Shown: positions 7,776-17,001 of the stretch, piece by piece
Numbering within the stretch: position 1 is the stretch's first letter
How the letters are laid out: each line of letters starts with the position of its first letter
Assembly (NCBI RefSeq): GCF_001593385.1
Contig: NZ_LUVZ01000001.1
Span: 992,001-1,056,000, forward strand
Direction: 5' to 3'
Length of the DNA stretch: 64,000 nucleotides
DNA from: Chryseobacterium cucumeris
GTDB lineage: Bacteria > Bacteroidota > Bacteroidia > Flavobacteriales > Weeksellaceae
The notes under the pieces: model-generated
Told to the model about the DNA's origin: nothing
Databases searched by the model: none
The model's input: the letters and a program-made list of their open reading frames with translations, nothing else
Program-made: the position numbers and the translations under genes

Positions 7776-8894
7776 TTAGTCTTTATTAATATTCACATTC
7801 ATATTCATTCCGGCACTCAGTTTATCCAGATCTTCTTTTTTGTTGGAAGCGGTAAACTCTATTCTTACTGGGATTCTCTGTTGTACTTTGATAAAGTTTC
7901 CGGTAGAGTTATCTGTAGGTACATTTGAATATCTCGAACCGGTAGCTGCAGAAACTGCTGTGACTACTCCTTCGAATTTTTTACCGCCCAAAGCATCGGC
8001 TGTCATGAAAATTTTTTCTCCTACTTTGATATTCGGCATCTGGCTTTCCAGGAAGTTGGCAGTTACCCACTTCTGACCATTCAGAACGATTGTTGCCACC
8101 TGCTGTCCTGGTTGGATCAACTGACCTTCAGAAATTGTTCTTCTTCCCATCACTCCATCATACGGTGCCGTAATAACAGTATAAGAAAGATTGATCCTTG
8201 CCATATCCAGAGCAGATTTTGTTCTTTTAATTTCGGCATCATTAATTCCTAATCTGCTTTTCACTTCAGTAGTGGAAAGGTTTGCGGATTGCTTTTGATT
8301 CACTAAAGTTTCATAAGCCGCCTTTTGAGCATCATATTCTGTTTTTACCTGATCATACTGCTGTCTGGTAACGGCTTCAGCTGCCAAAAGGTTTTTATAT
8401 CTATTTAAATTCTGTTCAGCATTCCATAATCTCGCTTTTGCACCTGCGATATTAGACTGCATGACGTTGATATTGTTGGAAACCGTGTTCACTGAAGAAC
8501 TTGTTGCCGTTTTCTGAGCCATTGCATTCTGATAAGCAGCTTCTGCCTGCCCTAATTGAGTAAGAATCTCACGTTCGTCAAGAATTACCAGTGTATCTCC
8601 TTTTTTCACACGCTGATGTTCGATAAACTTAATTTCTTTGATATAAGCAGAAACTCTCGTATTGATAGGGTTAATAAATTCCTCTACCTGAGCCGCTTCC
8701 GTGTAGGTTTTGCTTCCGATATGGAAATATTCACGAATTAACCAGAATAATCCGAATCCGATCACCAGAAAAACGATGATGTTGGAGATAATGGCTCTGA
8801 TTTTATTCGTTTTATTTTTCTTTTTCTTATTTTCTACAGCAGATGCTGCCGGAGTTGGTGTTGTATTTTGAGTAGTTTGTCCCTTGTTTTCCAT
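7776..8894 (-). CDS. HlyD/EmrA family periplasmic adaptor (membrane fusion protein)
   Basis: Connects the EmrB-like inner-membrane pump to the TolC-like outer-membrane channel. 372 residues. A short polar, Lys-rich N-terminus is followed by one membrane anchor (residues about 33-52, IISNIIVFLVIGFGLFWLI). Next come the first half of a biotinyl-lipoyl domain (VSAYIKEIKFIEHQRVKKGDTLVILD) and a long coiled-coil hairpin (about 105-230). The returning lipoyl strand is DGVMGRRTISEGQLIQPGQQVATI and the beta-barrel region is VGEKIFMTADALGGKKFEGVV. All are typical of EmrA. It lies 22 bases after the TolC-like gene, in one operon. Confidence 0.92.
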   Translation of the reverse strand: MENKGQTTQNTTPTPAASAVENKKKKNKTNKIRAIISNIIVFLVIGFGLFWLIREYFHIGSKTYTEAAQVEEFINPINTRVSAYIKEIKFIEHQRVKKGDTLVILDEREILTQLGQAEAAYQNAMAQKTATSSSVNTVSNNINVMQSNIAGAKARLWNAEQNLNRYKNLLAAEAVTRQQYDQVKTEYDAQKAAYETLVNQKQSANLSTTEVKSRLGINDAEIKRTKSALDMARINLSYTVITAPYDGVMGRRTISEGQLIQPGQQVATIVLNGQKWVTANFLESQMPNIKVGEKIFMTADALGGKKFEGVVTAVSAATGSRYSNVPTDNSTGNFIKVQQRIPVRIEFTASNKKEDLDKLSAGMNMNVNINKD

Positions 8895-8916
8895 TGTTGA
8901 TTTTCAGTTTTAAAAA

Positions 8917-10227
8917 TTAAAGTGTTCCTGTAGATTTCAAAAGGTTGTAGTACTGATACAGAACATTGATTTCTGCATTTGCATAATCCAGTTCTGACTG
9001 TAGTTTCTGGTTCTGTGCATCAATCATTTCTGCCTGCACAGCCAGTTGGTTAAGATATTTGGCTTCCGTAATTTTGTAGTTTTCTTCAGCCAGTCTTTTG
9101 GAATCATTCAGAATATCTGCCTGCTGAATCGCTTCCTGATATTTAGTATAGGCTGCATTCACTGCCATATCTACATTCTGCTGTACCAGAGTCATGGCGT
9201 CATTCGCCTGATTCTTTTGCAGCTCACCTAATTTCACTTTTTCCTTTGTTTTAAAAAGAGTATCTATATTATAGCTCAAAGAAACTCCGGTCTGCCAGCC
9301 TCCTGAATACATATCCAAAACAGGGTTTCTTGTTGTAATCGGTCTTTGTAGCGTATATCCTCCGAACCCTGCCACCGTAGGCGCATTATCCGTTTTTATA
9401 ATCTCTATATTTTTATCTGCAACAGCAATATTTTTTTGAGCCGATTTCAGTAACGGATTGCTTTCATGGGCAAGATCTGTATAATACTCCATACCTATTC
9501 CGGATTCTTTATTTTCGAGGCTTTCCGTAGGGATAATCTCCGTATCAGAGGATAGGCCTAATGCAATATTCAGATTATAATTAAGGATTTTCTTATTATT
9601 CGTAAGGGTAAGAATTCCCTGGTCCAGGTTTTTGATGGCCAATTCTCCACGAATTACCTCGTTTCTTGTGACCATTCCCTGCTGATAAAACTTCTGGATA
9701 TTTTTCAGACGTTCCAGAGCCAGTTTTTTGTTATTCTGAAATACTTCTTCCTGATTGATGATTTTATAGACATCCAGATAATTGGAAATCACTAAAAATT
9801 TCACATCCTGTTTATTTTTCTCTAAATCCAGTTCCGAAAGCTGTTCACGAAGCCCTGCCATTTCAATAGATTTATTCACCAATCCTCCTTTGAAAATTAG
9901 CTGTGTTGCCTGTACAGCATACGAACTTCCGTAATGCGGCATCGGAACGTTTGTAGAATTTGAAAAATCTTTATCAATGGCTACTGCATCTCCTAAATAG
10001 AACTGGCTTGTAGAAGCTGTAATGGTAGGAAGTTTCTGAAGCTTAACCACATTGGTGTTCTGCTTTGCAATATCAATATTCTGTGCGGAGACTTTGAGCT
10101 GCTGGTGATTCTGAACAGCGAGTTCTGCCACCTCACCTGCAGTCATCTGCTTAATCTGTTGTGAAAAAAACAGCGCAGGAAAAGCTGCTATCAATACAGA
10201 TAGTGCTGTTTTTATTTTCTTTGTCAT
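8917..10227 (-). CDS. TolC family outer-membrane efflux protein
   Basis: The outer-membrane channel of the efflux system. 436 residues. Signal peptide at about 1-22 (LSVLIAAFPALFFSQQ). Two OEP repeats of long amphipathic helices follow (AEVAELAVQNHQQLKVSAQNIDIAKQN and SNPLLKSAQKNIAVADKNIEI...), each with the TolC-like pattern of many Gln, Asn and Ala residues. It is the first structural gene of the operon, preceded by a well-formed promoter and a palindrome, with the AraC-type regulator gene just upstream on the same strand. Confidence 0.92.
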   Translation of the reverse strand: MTKKIKTALSVLIAAFPALFFSQQIKQMTAGEVAELAVQNHQQLKVSAQNIDIAKQNTNVVKLQKLPTITASTSQFYLGDAVAIDKDFSNSTNVPMPHYGSSYAVQATQLIFKGGLVNKSIEMAGLREQLSELDLEKNKQDVKFLVISNYLDVYKIINQEEVFQNNKKLALERLKNIQKFYQQGMVTRNEVIRGELAIKNLDQGILTLTNNKKILNYNLNIALGLSSDTEIIPTESLENKESGIGMEYYTDLAHESNPLLKSAQKNIAVADKNIEIIKTDNAPTVAGFGGYTLQRPITTRNPVLDMYSGGWQTGVSLSYNIDTLFKTKEKVKLGELQKNQANDAMTLVQQNVDMAVNAAYTKYQEAIQQADILNDSKRLAEENYKITEAKYLNQLAVQAEMIDAQNQKLQSELDYANAEINVLYQYYNLLKSTGTL

Positions 10228-10247
10228 TTTACCTTGTTTTACAGATG

Positions 10248-10287
10248 CAAAGTTAGGTCAACAACAAAATCAATCAAATGTTTGATT
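10248..10287 (-). promoter_or_regulatory. Efflux operon promoter with overlapping palindromic operator
   Basis: Minus strand: TTTG (10275-10278), exactly 19 bases, then TAACTTTG (10248-10255). This is a textbook Bacteroidota promoter. The palindrome AATCAAA-TG-TTTGATT (10272-10287) covers the -33 box. TCAAATGT is repeated in the same direction at 10274-10281 and 10303-10310, which is also compatible with an AraC-type site. Confidence 0.75.
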
Positions 10288-10316
10288 TTTGGAAAAAGAT
10301 GTTCAAATGTAAGATT

Positions 10317-11162
10317 TTAATTTTCGAACTGATGTCTGTACTGTGTAGGGCTTACCTCAAGATGCTTCTTAAAAAAATGAGAAAATGAGTATTGATCGCT
10401 GAATCCGAGGATAGAAGAAATCTCCGAAACCGGTTTACTAGAAGAGTTTAAGAGTACTTTCGCTTCATTGATGACAATTAAAGCAATAATCTGGCTTGCA
10501 GACTTACCTGTGATGGTCTTGACTACAGAAGAAAGATGTCTGGTTGTAATGGATTGCCGTTCGGCATAAAATTCCACTGTCCTTTCTGTAAGATGATGTT
10601 CCGAAAGATCGGTAAGAAATACAAATACGATTTCTTCCTGTCTGGACATCTGATTCAAAGAACTGTTATCTTCCTTGGAAATAATTCCTGCCATCTGGTA
10701 ACAAAAAACAGAGAAAAGATGCTCTACCATTTCTTTTTTATAGAGCATTTCAGTATCAGAATCCAGGATATATTTCAGGAAATTGACGCTTTTCCAAACG
10801 ACTTCCATTTCGTCTTCAGGAAAAGGAACTCCTTTATTCATCTGCTGTCTGAAATATCGGTAAGTAATCAGCCGATTAAATTTCAATGATAAGGCAGAGA
10901 TAAACTCTCTTTTGTAAGAAACCATTCTCGACTGAAAGTCATCCGTTACTCCCACCACTTCATAAATGGTCTGCGGATCGGTTACCATAAACATGTTGGC
11001 AGAAACTTCAAGATCACTGAAATGCTGACGAAGTTTTATAGTCCCTGATTTAATAAATATAAATGCAGGATTTTCAGGACGGAAAGGTTTACCGACAGCG
11101 ATTCTCTCGAAAATATTTCTTTCCGTAAAAATATCAACGCCAAATTTTTCAAGGGCAGACAT
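10317..11162 (-). CDS. AraC family transcriptional regulator
   Basis: Probable local regulator of the efflux operon. 281 residues. The N-terminal sensor half is cupin-like (FRPENPAFIFIKSGTIKLRQHFSDLEVSANMFMVTDPQ). The C-terminal AraC DNA-binding domain has two helix-turn-helix motifs (about 185-281). The second carries VSEISSILGFSDQYSFSHFFKKHLEVSPTQYR, the AraC signature. The gene lies 89 bases upstream of the TolC-like gene on the same strand. The promoter and palindrome in that gap suggest the operon has its own regulated start. The effector is unknown. Confidence 0.9.
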   Translation of the reverse strand: MSALEKFGVDIFTERNIFERIAVGKPFRPENPAFIFIKSGTIKLRQHFSDLEVSANMFMVTDPQTIYEVVGVTDDFQSRMVSYKREFISALSLKFNRLITYRYFRQQMNKGVPFPEDEMEVVWKSVNFLKYILDSDTEMLYKKEMVEHLFSVFCYQMAGIISKEDNSSLNQMSRQEEIVFVFLTDLSEHHLTERTVEFYAERQSITTRHLSSVVKTITGKSASQIIALIVINEAKVLLNSSSKPVSEISSILGFSDQYSFSHFFKKHLEVSPTQYRHQFEN

Positions 11163-11236
11163 AAGACAAATGTAAGCAATCTTACCAGTGATTACAAAAT
11201 TTTATTATTTTAGCAGGAATCCAATTTCCCTTCAGT

Positions 11237-11710
11237 ATGAGAAAGGTTGATCTATTATTTGCAGAATACAGTAAAAGCCATAGAAACGCGACCAACAAGG
11301 TCATTCACTGGATTTGTGTGCCTTTAATTTTCTGGACAATTCTGGGCTTTGCCTCCCTGATTCCCTCTCCACATTTCTGCGCTTCCTACTTCGGATGTGC
11401 AAGTATTATAAGCCTTTTGGTGATTACTCTGATCACTTTATTCTATATACGACTGTCTTTTCTGATCGCTATTATGATGATTGTGATCATGCTGGTCATG
11501 GAACATTTCATCTATCTTACCAATATCAGTGTCGGAAAACAATCATGGATAGTTTATCTTTCTGTATTCATTATCACATGGATTTTCCAGTTTATAGGGC
11601 ATAAAATTGAAGGGAAAAAGCCTACTTTCCTCAAAGACCTTCAGTTTCTTCTGATAGGACCAATATGGCTTTTAGGCTTTATTCTTAAAAAGACAGGAAT
11701 CAGATATTAA
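11237..11710 (+). CDS. Mpo1-like (DUF962) membrane protein
   Basis: 157 residues with four hydrophobic segments. The N-terminus LFAEYSKSHRNATNKVIHWICVPL carries the two conserved His of the DUF962/Mpo1 family (SHRN and IHW). Yeast Mpo1 is an iron-dependent dioxygenase acting on 2-hydroxy fatty acids; the bacterial role is inferred only. Flavobacteria contain sphingolipids and hydroxy fatty acids, which would fit. The gene diverges from araC, and its last 4 bases overlap the convergent DUF2891 gene. Confidence 0.8.
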   Translation: MRKVDLLFAEYSKSHRNATNKVIHWICVPLIFWTILGFASLIPSPHFCASYFGCASIISLLVITLITLFYIRLSFLIAIMMIVIMLVMEHFIYLTNISVGKQSWIVYLSVFIITWIFQFIGHKIEGKKPTFLKDLQFLLIGPIWLLGFILKKTGIRY

Positions 11711-12774
11711 TCTTCCAAAGCATAAACCGCAAAACTGGCCAGCCAGTGGTCTCCACCATAATTTCCCTGGAAAAGCAGAGGTAATCCATTATTGAGAAAT
11801 ACATCTGCTGTCTTTCTGAAGTCTTTTTTCAAGGGATGATTGGTAGGAAGTGCCTTTGAAATTCCTTTCATACACCATGCTTTAGAAAAAGACAATCCTA
11901 CGAGGTGAACCGTCTGATAATCGCTCAGATCACTTACCACAGGGATTTTTTCAACATTTTCCAGACTTCTTTTTTCGTAGAAAGCATTCAGCCACTGTAC
12001 AAATTCTTTTTGAGGAAGCACTCTTCGCATCAGATCTGCAATTTCCAGACTTGGCGAGAAGAAATCTGAACCATCCGGTTCCAGATAAGCAGGTGTTTTC
12101 TGATCTTTTAAGAAAAAGTATTTAGCCTTTTCCATCAGCTGATTTTCGAAGTCTTTATCTTTATTGGCCCTTGCCCAATCTATCGCAAATGCCATAGCAA
12201 ATGCAGTATTAGGGTGAACTCCGGTTCTGTTGGGATAAGTTTGTTTGGGAAGATAGGTCTTCCAGGATTTCAGAATCTGATCTGTTAACGGTTTCAGGTT
12301 TTGATGCCATATTTTAGCTTTCGGATGATCCCAGGTTGTGAGTTCTTCATCCAGTTTTAAAATCCACGCCCAGCCATAGGTTCTTTCAAAAGTTCCTGTC
12401 AGCTGATATTTTGTAAAGTAATCTGCTTCTGTCTGCAGTTTTTCTTTCTGAAATGATTCATCCAGAATTTTTTCAATCTCTCTGGCATTGGACAGATTAG
12501 GTTTTGTTTTTAAAAGTCTTGTCAGCATCCAATGTCCGTGAACAGAGCTATGCCAGTCGAAACATCCATAAAAACTAGGGTGAAGATCTTTAGGAGTTAA
12601 AGGAACTTCGCCTGCATTATTGATGATATGCGCTGTTTTATTAGGATATTCCTGATTGATACAATGAAGAGGTTTGTCGGATAATTTTATCGCCATCTCG
12701 TCTGTAAGTTTCGGAATTTCCTGGGCATACATCAGAAATGGAGAAAACACAAATGCTAAAAGACTTTTTTTCAT
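11707..12774 (-). CDS. DUF2891 family secreted protein
   Basis: 355 residues. Signal peptide at 1-17 (LLAFVFSPFLMYAQE). The family core is clear (PSFYGCFDWHSSVHGHWMLTRLL; EPDGSDFFSPSLEIADLM; GNYGGDHWLASFAVYAL). The protein is rich in Trp, His and Asp, and the helical repeat pattern resembles alpha/alpha-toroid glycan-active enzymes, but no activity is established. The predicted location is the periplasm. The gene stands alone. Confidence 0.82.
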   Translation of the reverse strand: MKKSLLAFVFSPFLMYAQEIPKLTDEMAIKLSDKPLHCINQEYPNKTAHIINNAGEVPLTPKDLHPSFYGCFDWHSSVHGHWMLTRLLKTKPNLSNAREIEKILDESFQKEKLQTEADYFTKYQLTGTFERTYGWAWILKLDEELTTWDHPKAKIWHQNLKPLTDQILKSWKTYLPKQTYPNRTGVHPNTAFAMAFAIDWARANKDKDFENQLMEKAKYFFLKDQKTPAYLEPDGSDFFSPSLEIADLMRRVLPQKEFVQWLNAFYEKRSLENVEKIPVVSDLSDYQTVHLVGLSFSKAWCMKGISKALPTNHPLKKDFRKTADVFLNNGLPLLFQGNYGGDHWLASFAVYALED

Positions 12775-12954
12775 GAATTAAAAATAGAAATAAATTACCA
12801 GTTCTCGTAATTTTTCAAGTTGGTTTTCCAGCATTTCTTCTATTTACTGATTTGATATTAAATTTTTTGTTTCATTTTAATTTTTTAATCAATCTTACCC
12901 ATAATAATTTTTGTGCACACTTTTTGATCATACCCATAAAAAACTAATTAACCC

Positions 12955-13848
12955 ATGAAAAAAATTATTTTACTGTTATCAGGTCTTATTCTGATCAATT
13001 GCAGCAAATCAGGTGGTGAAAAACAGGAAGTGAAAGCCGACCTGATGGAAGTTCTAACTGAAGATAGAGCACCTTCTCCTGCAGCCGCGCCTCCACCTCC
13101 ACCACTTCCTATCTCTGAAAAGGTAGTTTCTGATGAAAATGGAACCAACAAAGATGTTCACCCCTCAAAGAAAACAGATACAATCTCCAAAAAAATCATC
13201 AAAAACGGAGATATGAAGATTCAGGTGGGTGATATTAAAAAAACACAGAGCCAGGTTAATGAAATCATTAGAAAAAACAATGCTTATATCCAGAAAGAAG
13301 AGTTTCAAAATACGGATATGGATGATAACCTTAGTCTGATTATCCGTGTACCTCATAAAAATTTTGATGCTCTGATCAATTCTTTTTCAAATGGAGTAGG
13401 AACTGTTTTATCTAAAAATATTTCATCCAATGATGTCACAGAGGAATATACCGATGTAGCGATAAAGCTGGCCAATAAAAAGATATATCTTGAAAAATAC
13501 CGTGATATGCTTAAAAAGGCTGCTACTACGAAAGATATGCTGGAAATCCAGGAAAATATCCGTGAGCTGGAAGATGAGATCGATGTAGCAGAAGGCAGAC
13601 TTCGTTTTATTGATGACCGGGTGAATTACAGTACACTGAATTTGAATTTATACAAAGAAAAAGTGAGAAGTTCCGCCACTTCAAAAATAGGTTTTGGAAG
13701 CCGCTTTATGGATTCTCTGACGCAAGGCTGGAACAGTTTTGTAAGCTTTATGCTGGGAATGGTTTCATTATGGCCATTCTTTCTGCTTGTCCCCATTATT
13801 ATTTTCCTTTGGAGAAAGTGGAGATCAGGGAAGAAAAATAAAAATTAA
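12955..13848 (+). CDS. DUF4349 domain lipoprotein
   Basis: 297 residues. A lipoprotein signal ends in LILINCSKSG (Cys at residue 16). A Pro/Ala-rich linker at about 43-57 (PSPAAAPPPPPLP) is followed by the DUF4349 domain at about 75-280. That domain has a long coiled coil (ANKKIYLEKYRDMLKKAATTKDMLEIQENIRELEDEID) and ends in a membrane segment at about 263-285 with a basic tail. It is anchored at both ends if the lipobox is used. Function unknown. A strong terminator follows. Confidence 0.85.
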   Translation: MKKIILLLSGLILINCSKSGGEKQEVKADLMEVLTEDRAPSPAAAPPPPPLPISEKVVSDENGTNKDVHPSKKTDTISKKIIKNGDMKIQVGDIKKTQSQVNEIIRKNNAYIQKEEFQNTDMDDNLSLIIRVPHKNFDALINSFSNGVGTVLSKNISSNDVTEEYTDVAIKLANKKIYLEKYRDMLKKAATTKDMLEIQENIRELEDEIDVAEGRLRFIDDRVNYSTLNLNLYKEKVRSSATSKIGFGSRFMDSLTQGWNSFVSFMLGMVSLWPFFLLVPIIIFLWRKWRSGKKNKN

Positions 13849-13853
13849 ATGAT

Positions 13854-13887
13854 AAAAAATCCGGGCATCTTCGATGCCCGGATTTTT
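13854..13887. terminator. Bidirectional terminator
   Basis: ATCCGGGCAT-CTTCG-ATGCCCGGAT with A-runs on the left and T-runs on the right. It can end the DUF4349 gene (plus) and the LPMO gene (minus). Confidence 0.9.
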
Positions 13888-13983
13888 ACTGCATTATCAA
13901 CAATTTATCCTGTTTCCAGTACTTGTTTAAAATCAATAACAATGCAATAGCCTTGTTAACAGCTGTTAAATATTTTTGAAAAT

Positions 13984-15786
13984 TTACTTTCTGATGGTTT
14001 TGGTGATACGGGTTCCATCTTTATACTGAATCTTTACAAAATAGATTCCAGACTGAAGTCGGCTGATATTCATACTATTCTGTTCCGGATTCATGAAAGT
14101 CATGATCTGAAGTCCGTGAGGAGTGATGACATCTACCCTGCTTATTTTACCATAATAAGTTTCTGGTGCAAAATTGATCATATGTTCCGATACAATAATT
14201 GAAAGATCATTCTCTTTGTTAGCAAGAGACGATGTTTTGCAACTTTGACCTTCATTACAGTCATTTACCACTTTCCAGACAGCGTTACTTCCCGGTGCTT
14301 CTCCCGGATTTGCATACCATTTGTTTTCCCAGGTTTTGCAGGCATGAAAAACCTTTGTTCCTGCCGTTGGATAGGTTTTTGAAGGATCATATTCCTGTGC
14401 GCCACAATACATAACCGGACCACTGGATTCACAACCAGGACCTTCGATACAAGTACTTATTTCTTCCCATACCATATTGACTCCAGGTAGTTCTCCCGGA
14501 TTTGCATACCATTTGTTTTTCCAGATTTTACAGGAATAAAAGACTTTCGTTCCGGCTGTAGGATATGCGTTGGCAGCGTTATACTGCTCTGCTCCACAAT
14601 AAGATTGACCATTTCCGGATGTAACTTTCTTAGTTCTGATTTTTAATTCATTGCTGGCATCAGATAACTGATCGTTCATGGCAACCGATTTAACCGTGTA
14701 ACGATATTCTGTGTCTTGTGCCAATCCTGTTCGTAAAAAGTTTGTTTGTACAGTCTCTCCTACCTTGATCCCATTTTCAAAGATCTGGTAGTTTTTGATG
14801 CCCTGTGAATGGGTAGATGCCATCCACATGAGTGAAACTGAATTTTCAGTAACTTCCATTGAATGGAGGTTTGATGGTGCTGTAGGTTTTTCAAGAGTAC
14901 CTTCACTATTAGTTTTTATATTGAGTGGCGCACTTTTTCCTGACGTAAGTCCTGAAGAGCCTTTCGCCTGTATTTCATAGGTATAAATTGTGTTAGCAGT
15001 TAAGCCTGTATCCTGAAAAGTAGGTGTACTTACCTGTTGAATATTTTGTCCGTTGCGGAAAACATTATAGGACACTGCATCTGATTGCGTATTCCAGCTT
15101 ATTTTAGCCGAAGAGCTTGTTACTCCTACTTGTGTTAATCCTGTAGGTGTAGCGGGTGCAGAAACTCCTGTTCCGGAGGTTACGTTCACATCAATTACAT
15201 TATAGAATGCATTGGTGGTATCTGCTACATCCCAGACTGCTAGAATAATATGGTAGCCCGTACGGTTGGCAGGAACTGTAATCTGATGAGAAACATTGTC
15301 CTGTGGTGGTGTTCCATTATGCATAACTGTACCTATAAGTTCAAGATCCTGGCGGGAAAGCGGCTGATTGGGATTCCAACCCTGCTTTGTCATATAATAA
15401 TGCCATTTCGCTGTCGCATGGTACGCCGAGTATTTCCAGATAAAGGCATTCACTCCAGTGGAAATATTGGTTTTCTTCCAACGGTCGGCAGTCTGTATGT
15501 CCAGTGTAGTGTCTCCACCGATGCTTCCATTAGCAGAGGCGATCTTTCCATCTGCAGGACCAGCCGCAGGAAACCCTTTTGGGGCTTCAAGAGATCCTGG
15601 TTCATTAATAACAGATCCATAGATACTAAATGCAGCAGAATAGCCTAGTGCAGCCTTATCAAGGCTTCCTTGATATCCTCTGGAGGCAGGACTCAGTACA
15701 TATCCGTGCGCAGACAGATGAATTAAAGATGGTACCAGCATCGCCAGCATCAGCAATAGCGCAAAAAAAAATTTACTCGTCTTCAT
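13984..15786 (-). CDS. Secreted AA10 lytic polysaccharide monooxygenase with Fn3, chitin-binding and T9SS sorting domains
   Basis: A copper enzyme that oxidatively cleaves crystalline chitin or cellulose outside the cell. 600 residues. The signal peptide 1-26 ends LSA, so the mature chain starts at His27 (HGYVLSPASRGYQ). His27 with His123 (SAYHATAKWHYYMTKQGW) forms the copper histidine brace. The catalytic domain runs to about 205 and includes GYHIILAVWDVADTTNAFYNVIDV. Two fibronectin III domains follow (about 208-292 and 298-387). Two CBM5/12-like modules (about 395-447 and 462-515) share CGAxxYxxxxxYPTAGTKVFxxCKxWxNKWYANPGExPG. A type A T9SS sorting domain closes the protein (about 525-600, SGIYFVKIQYKDGTRITKTIRK). 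Chitin is the likeliest substrate because of the CBM type. Confidence 0.93.
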   Translation of the reverse strand: MKTSKFFFALLLMLAMLVPSLIHLSAHGYVLSPASRGYQGSLDKAALGYSAAFSIYGSVINEPGSLEAPKGFPAAGPADGKIASANGSIGGDTTLDIQTADRWKKTNISTGVNAFIWKYSAYHATAKWHYYMTKQGWNPNQPLSRQDLELIGTVMHNGTPPQDNVSHQITVPANRTGYHIILAVWDVADTTNAFYNVIDVNVTSGTGVSAPATPTGLTQVGVTSSSAKISWNTQSDAVSYNVFRNGQNIQQVSTPTFQDTGLTANTIYTYEIQAKGSSGLTSGKSAPLNIKTNSEGTLEKPTAPSNLHSMEVTENSVSLMWMASTHSQGIKNYQIFENGIKVGETVQTNFLRTGLAQDTEYRYTVKSVAMNDQLSDASNELKIRTKKVTSGNGQSYCGAEQYNAANAYPTAGTKVFYSCKIWKNKWYANPGELPGVNMVWEEISTCIEGPGCESSGPVMYCGAQEYDPSKTYPTAGTKVFHACKTWENKWYANPGEAPGSNAVWKVVNDCNEGQSCKTSSLANKENDLSIIVSEHMINFAPETYYGKISRVDVITPHGLQIMTFMNPEQNSMNISRLQSGIYFVKIQYKDGTRITKTIRK

Positions 15787-16173
15787 AACTAAATATTTTG
15801 GTGTTATTGATTAATCTTCCGTAAAACTATTTTCTGAAACCCTTTTTCTCGATATAACTAAAGAAATAGAAAAGAAAACAGCTTTAATTCATTAAATAAT
15901 TTGAATTGTATAATTTTTAATAAAAAAACAAATTAGACTAAATGAAGTAGTCAATATTTCATATTAAAACATAAAATTACAATTCATAACATCTTATATT
16001 TAACATATAGTCACAATATGTTAAAACATAAATATACAAAAAACCACTTAATTAATCACACTTTATTGAAATATTTTTTATATGAATTGATTGATAACAG
16101 AGGGTAGAGAGAAATGGAAATATAAAATGATGTCAGTTATATAATTTGCAAGCAGTACTGAAAACTATTTAAT
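15787..16173. other. AT-rich intergenic region upstream of the LPMO gene
   Basis: No convincing ORF. It holds a perfect inverted repeat TTTAACATAT-N7-ATATGTTAAA (15999-16025) and the direct repeat TTAAAACATAAA at 15964-15975 and 16021-16032. A minus-strand TAGTTTTA near 15820-15827 could be the LPMO -7 box. Confidence 0.5.
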
Positions 16174-16206
16174 AAAAAAGCTGAAAGAATTGATCATTCT
16201 CTCAGC
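16174..16206 (-). terminator. Terminator of the RsmI-like methylase gene
   Basis: Minus strand: GCTGAGAGAATGATCAATTCTTTCAGC hairpin (stems GCTGA and GAGAAT) followed by TTTTTTATT, 30 bases after the stop. Confidence 0.8.
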
Positions 16207-16235
16207 CAGTAGATTATATTCACAAAGAATCTGAG

Positions 16236-16934
16236 TTATTTCCCAAGTACGAAGACTGCAGGAATTTTATGAAGTTCCGGCTTTTGTTTCTGCCAGTCTT
16301 TTATGGTTTTTGTTTTGATAAATTCATGTTCCGGATCGTTGATATTGGCAGCAATACAAAGCTTTGTATTGGGTGATAAAAACTTGCATAAATCTTCAAA
16401 AAGCTGGTTATTTCTGTAAGGTGTTTCCATAAAAATCTGTGAATATCCGGTTTTCTGAACAAGACTTTCAAGATTCATAATCTGTTTCTTTTTCTCTCCT
16501 TTATCAATAGGAAGATAACCATGGAAGGTGAATTCCTGCCCATTAAAACCACTGGAAATCAAGGCAAGAATAATGGATGAAGGTCCTGAAACAGGAACTA
16601 CTCTGATATTTTTTTCATGACACCATTTCACAATCAGATTTCCGGGATCTGCAATACATGGCAGTCCTGCTTCTGACAGTAATCCGAAGTCCTGCCCTTT
16701 CAGCATGAGCTCCTGAGCCTCCTTAATATCTGCATTTTCTGTGTATTTATCCAATAGAAATAACTTCAGATCAGCCTGTTTTTTTTCGGGAGCGAAAAAT
16801 TTAACAACTTTTCGAGCTGTCTTCTCATTTTCCACAAAGAAATAGTCCGTCTGCATGATATAATCCTTCAGAACAGGGGAAAAGTGATTGATAGAAGTAT
16901 TTTCTGATAAATAAGCAGGGAGTAAAAAAAGCAT
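16236..16934 (-). CDS. Tetrapyrrole methylase family protein, RsmI-like
   Basis: A SAM-dependent methylase of the RsmI/precorrin fold; RsmI 2'-O-methylates C1402 of 16S rRNA. 232 residues from the chosen ATG (MLFLLPAYLSEN). An upstream in-frame ATG at 17066 would overlap the phosphatase gene by 65 bases and add 44 non-family residues, so it is rejected. Family motifs are DYFFVENEKTARKVVKFF, FGLLSEAGLPCIADPG, RVVPVSGPSSIILALISSGFNGQEFTFHGYLP and the ending KIPAVFVLGK. It is shorter than E. coli RsmI (286 residues). It belongs to the short Bacteroidota subgroup, for which rRNA as substrate is an inference. Confidence 0.85.
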   Translation of the reverse strand: MLFLLPAYLSENTSINHFSPVLKDYIMQTDYFFVENEKTARKVVKFFAPEKKQADLKLFLLDKYTENADIKEAQELMLKGQDFGLLSEAGLPCIADPGNLIVKWCHEKNIRVVPVSGPSSIILALISSGFNGQEFTFHGYLPIDKGEKKKQIMNLESLVQKTGYSQIFMETPYRNNQLFEDLCKFLSPNTKLCIAANINDPEHEFIKTKTIKDWQKQKPELHKIPAVFVLGK

Positions 16935-17001
16935 TGTATTATTTTTTTTAGTTCTTTCGTTAAGTGAAGGTTGTGGGAAATATTTTGCATTTTCATGCTT
17001 A

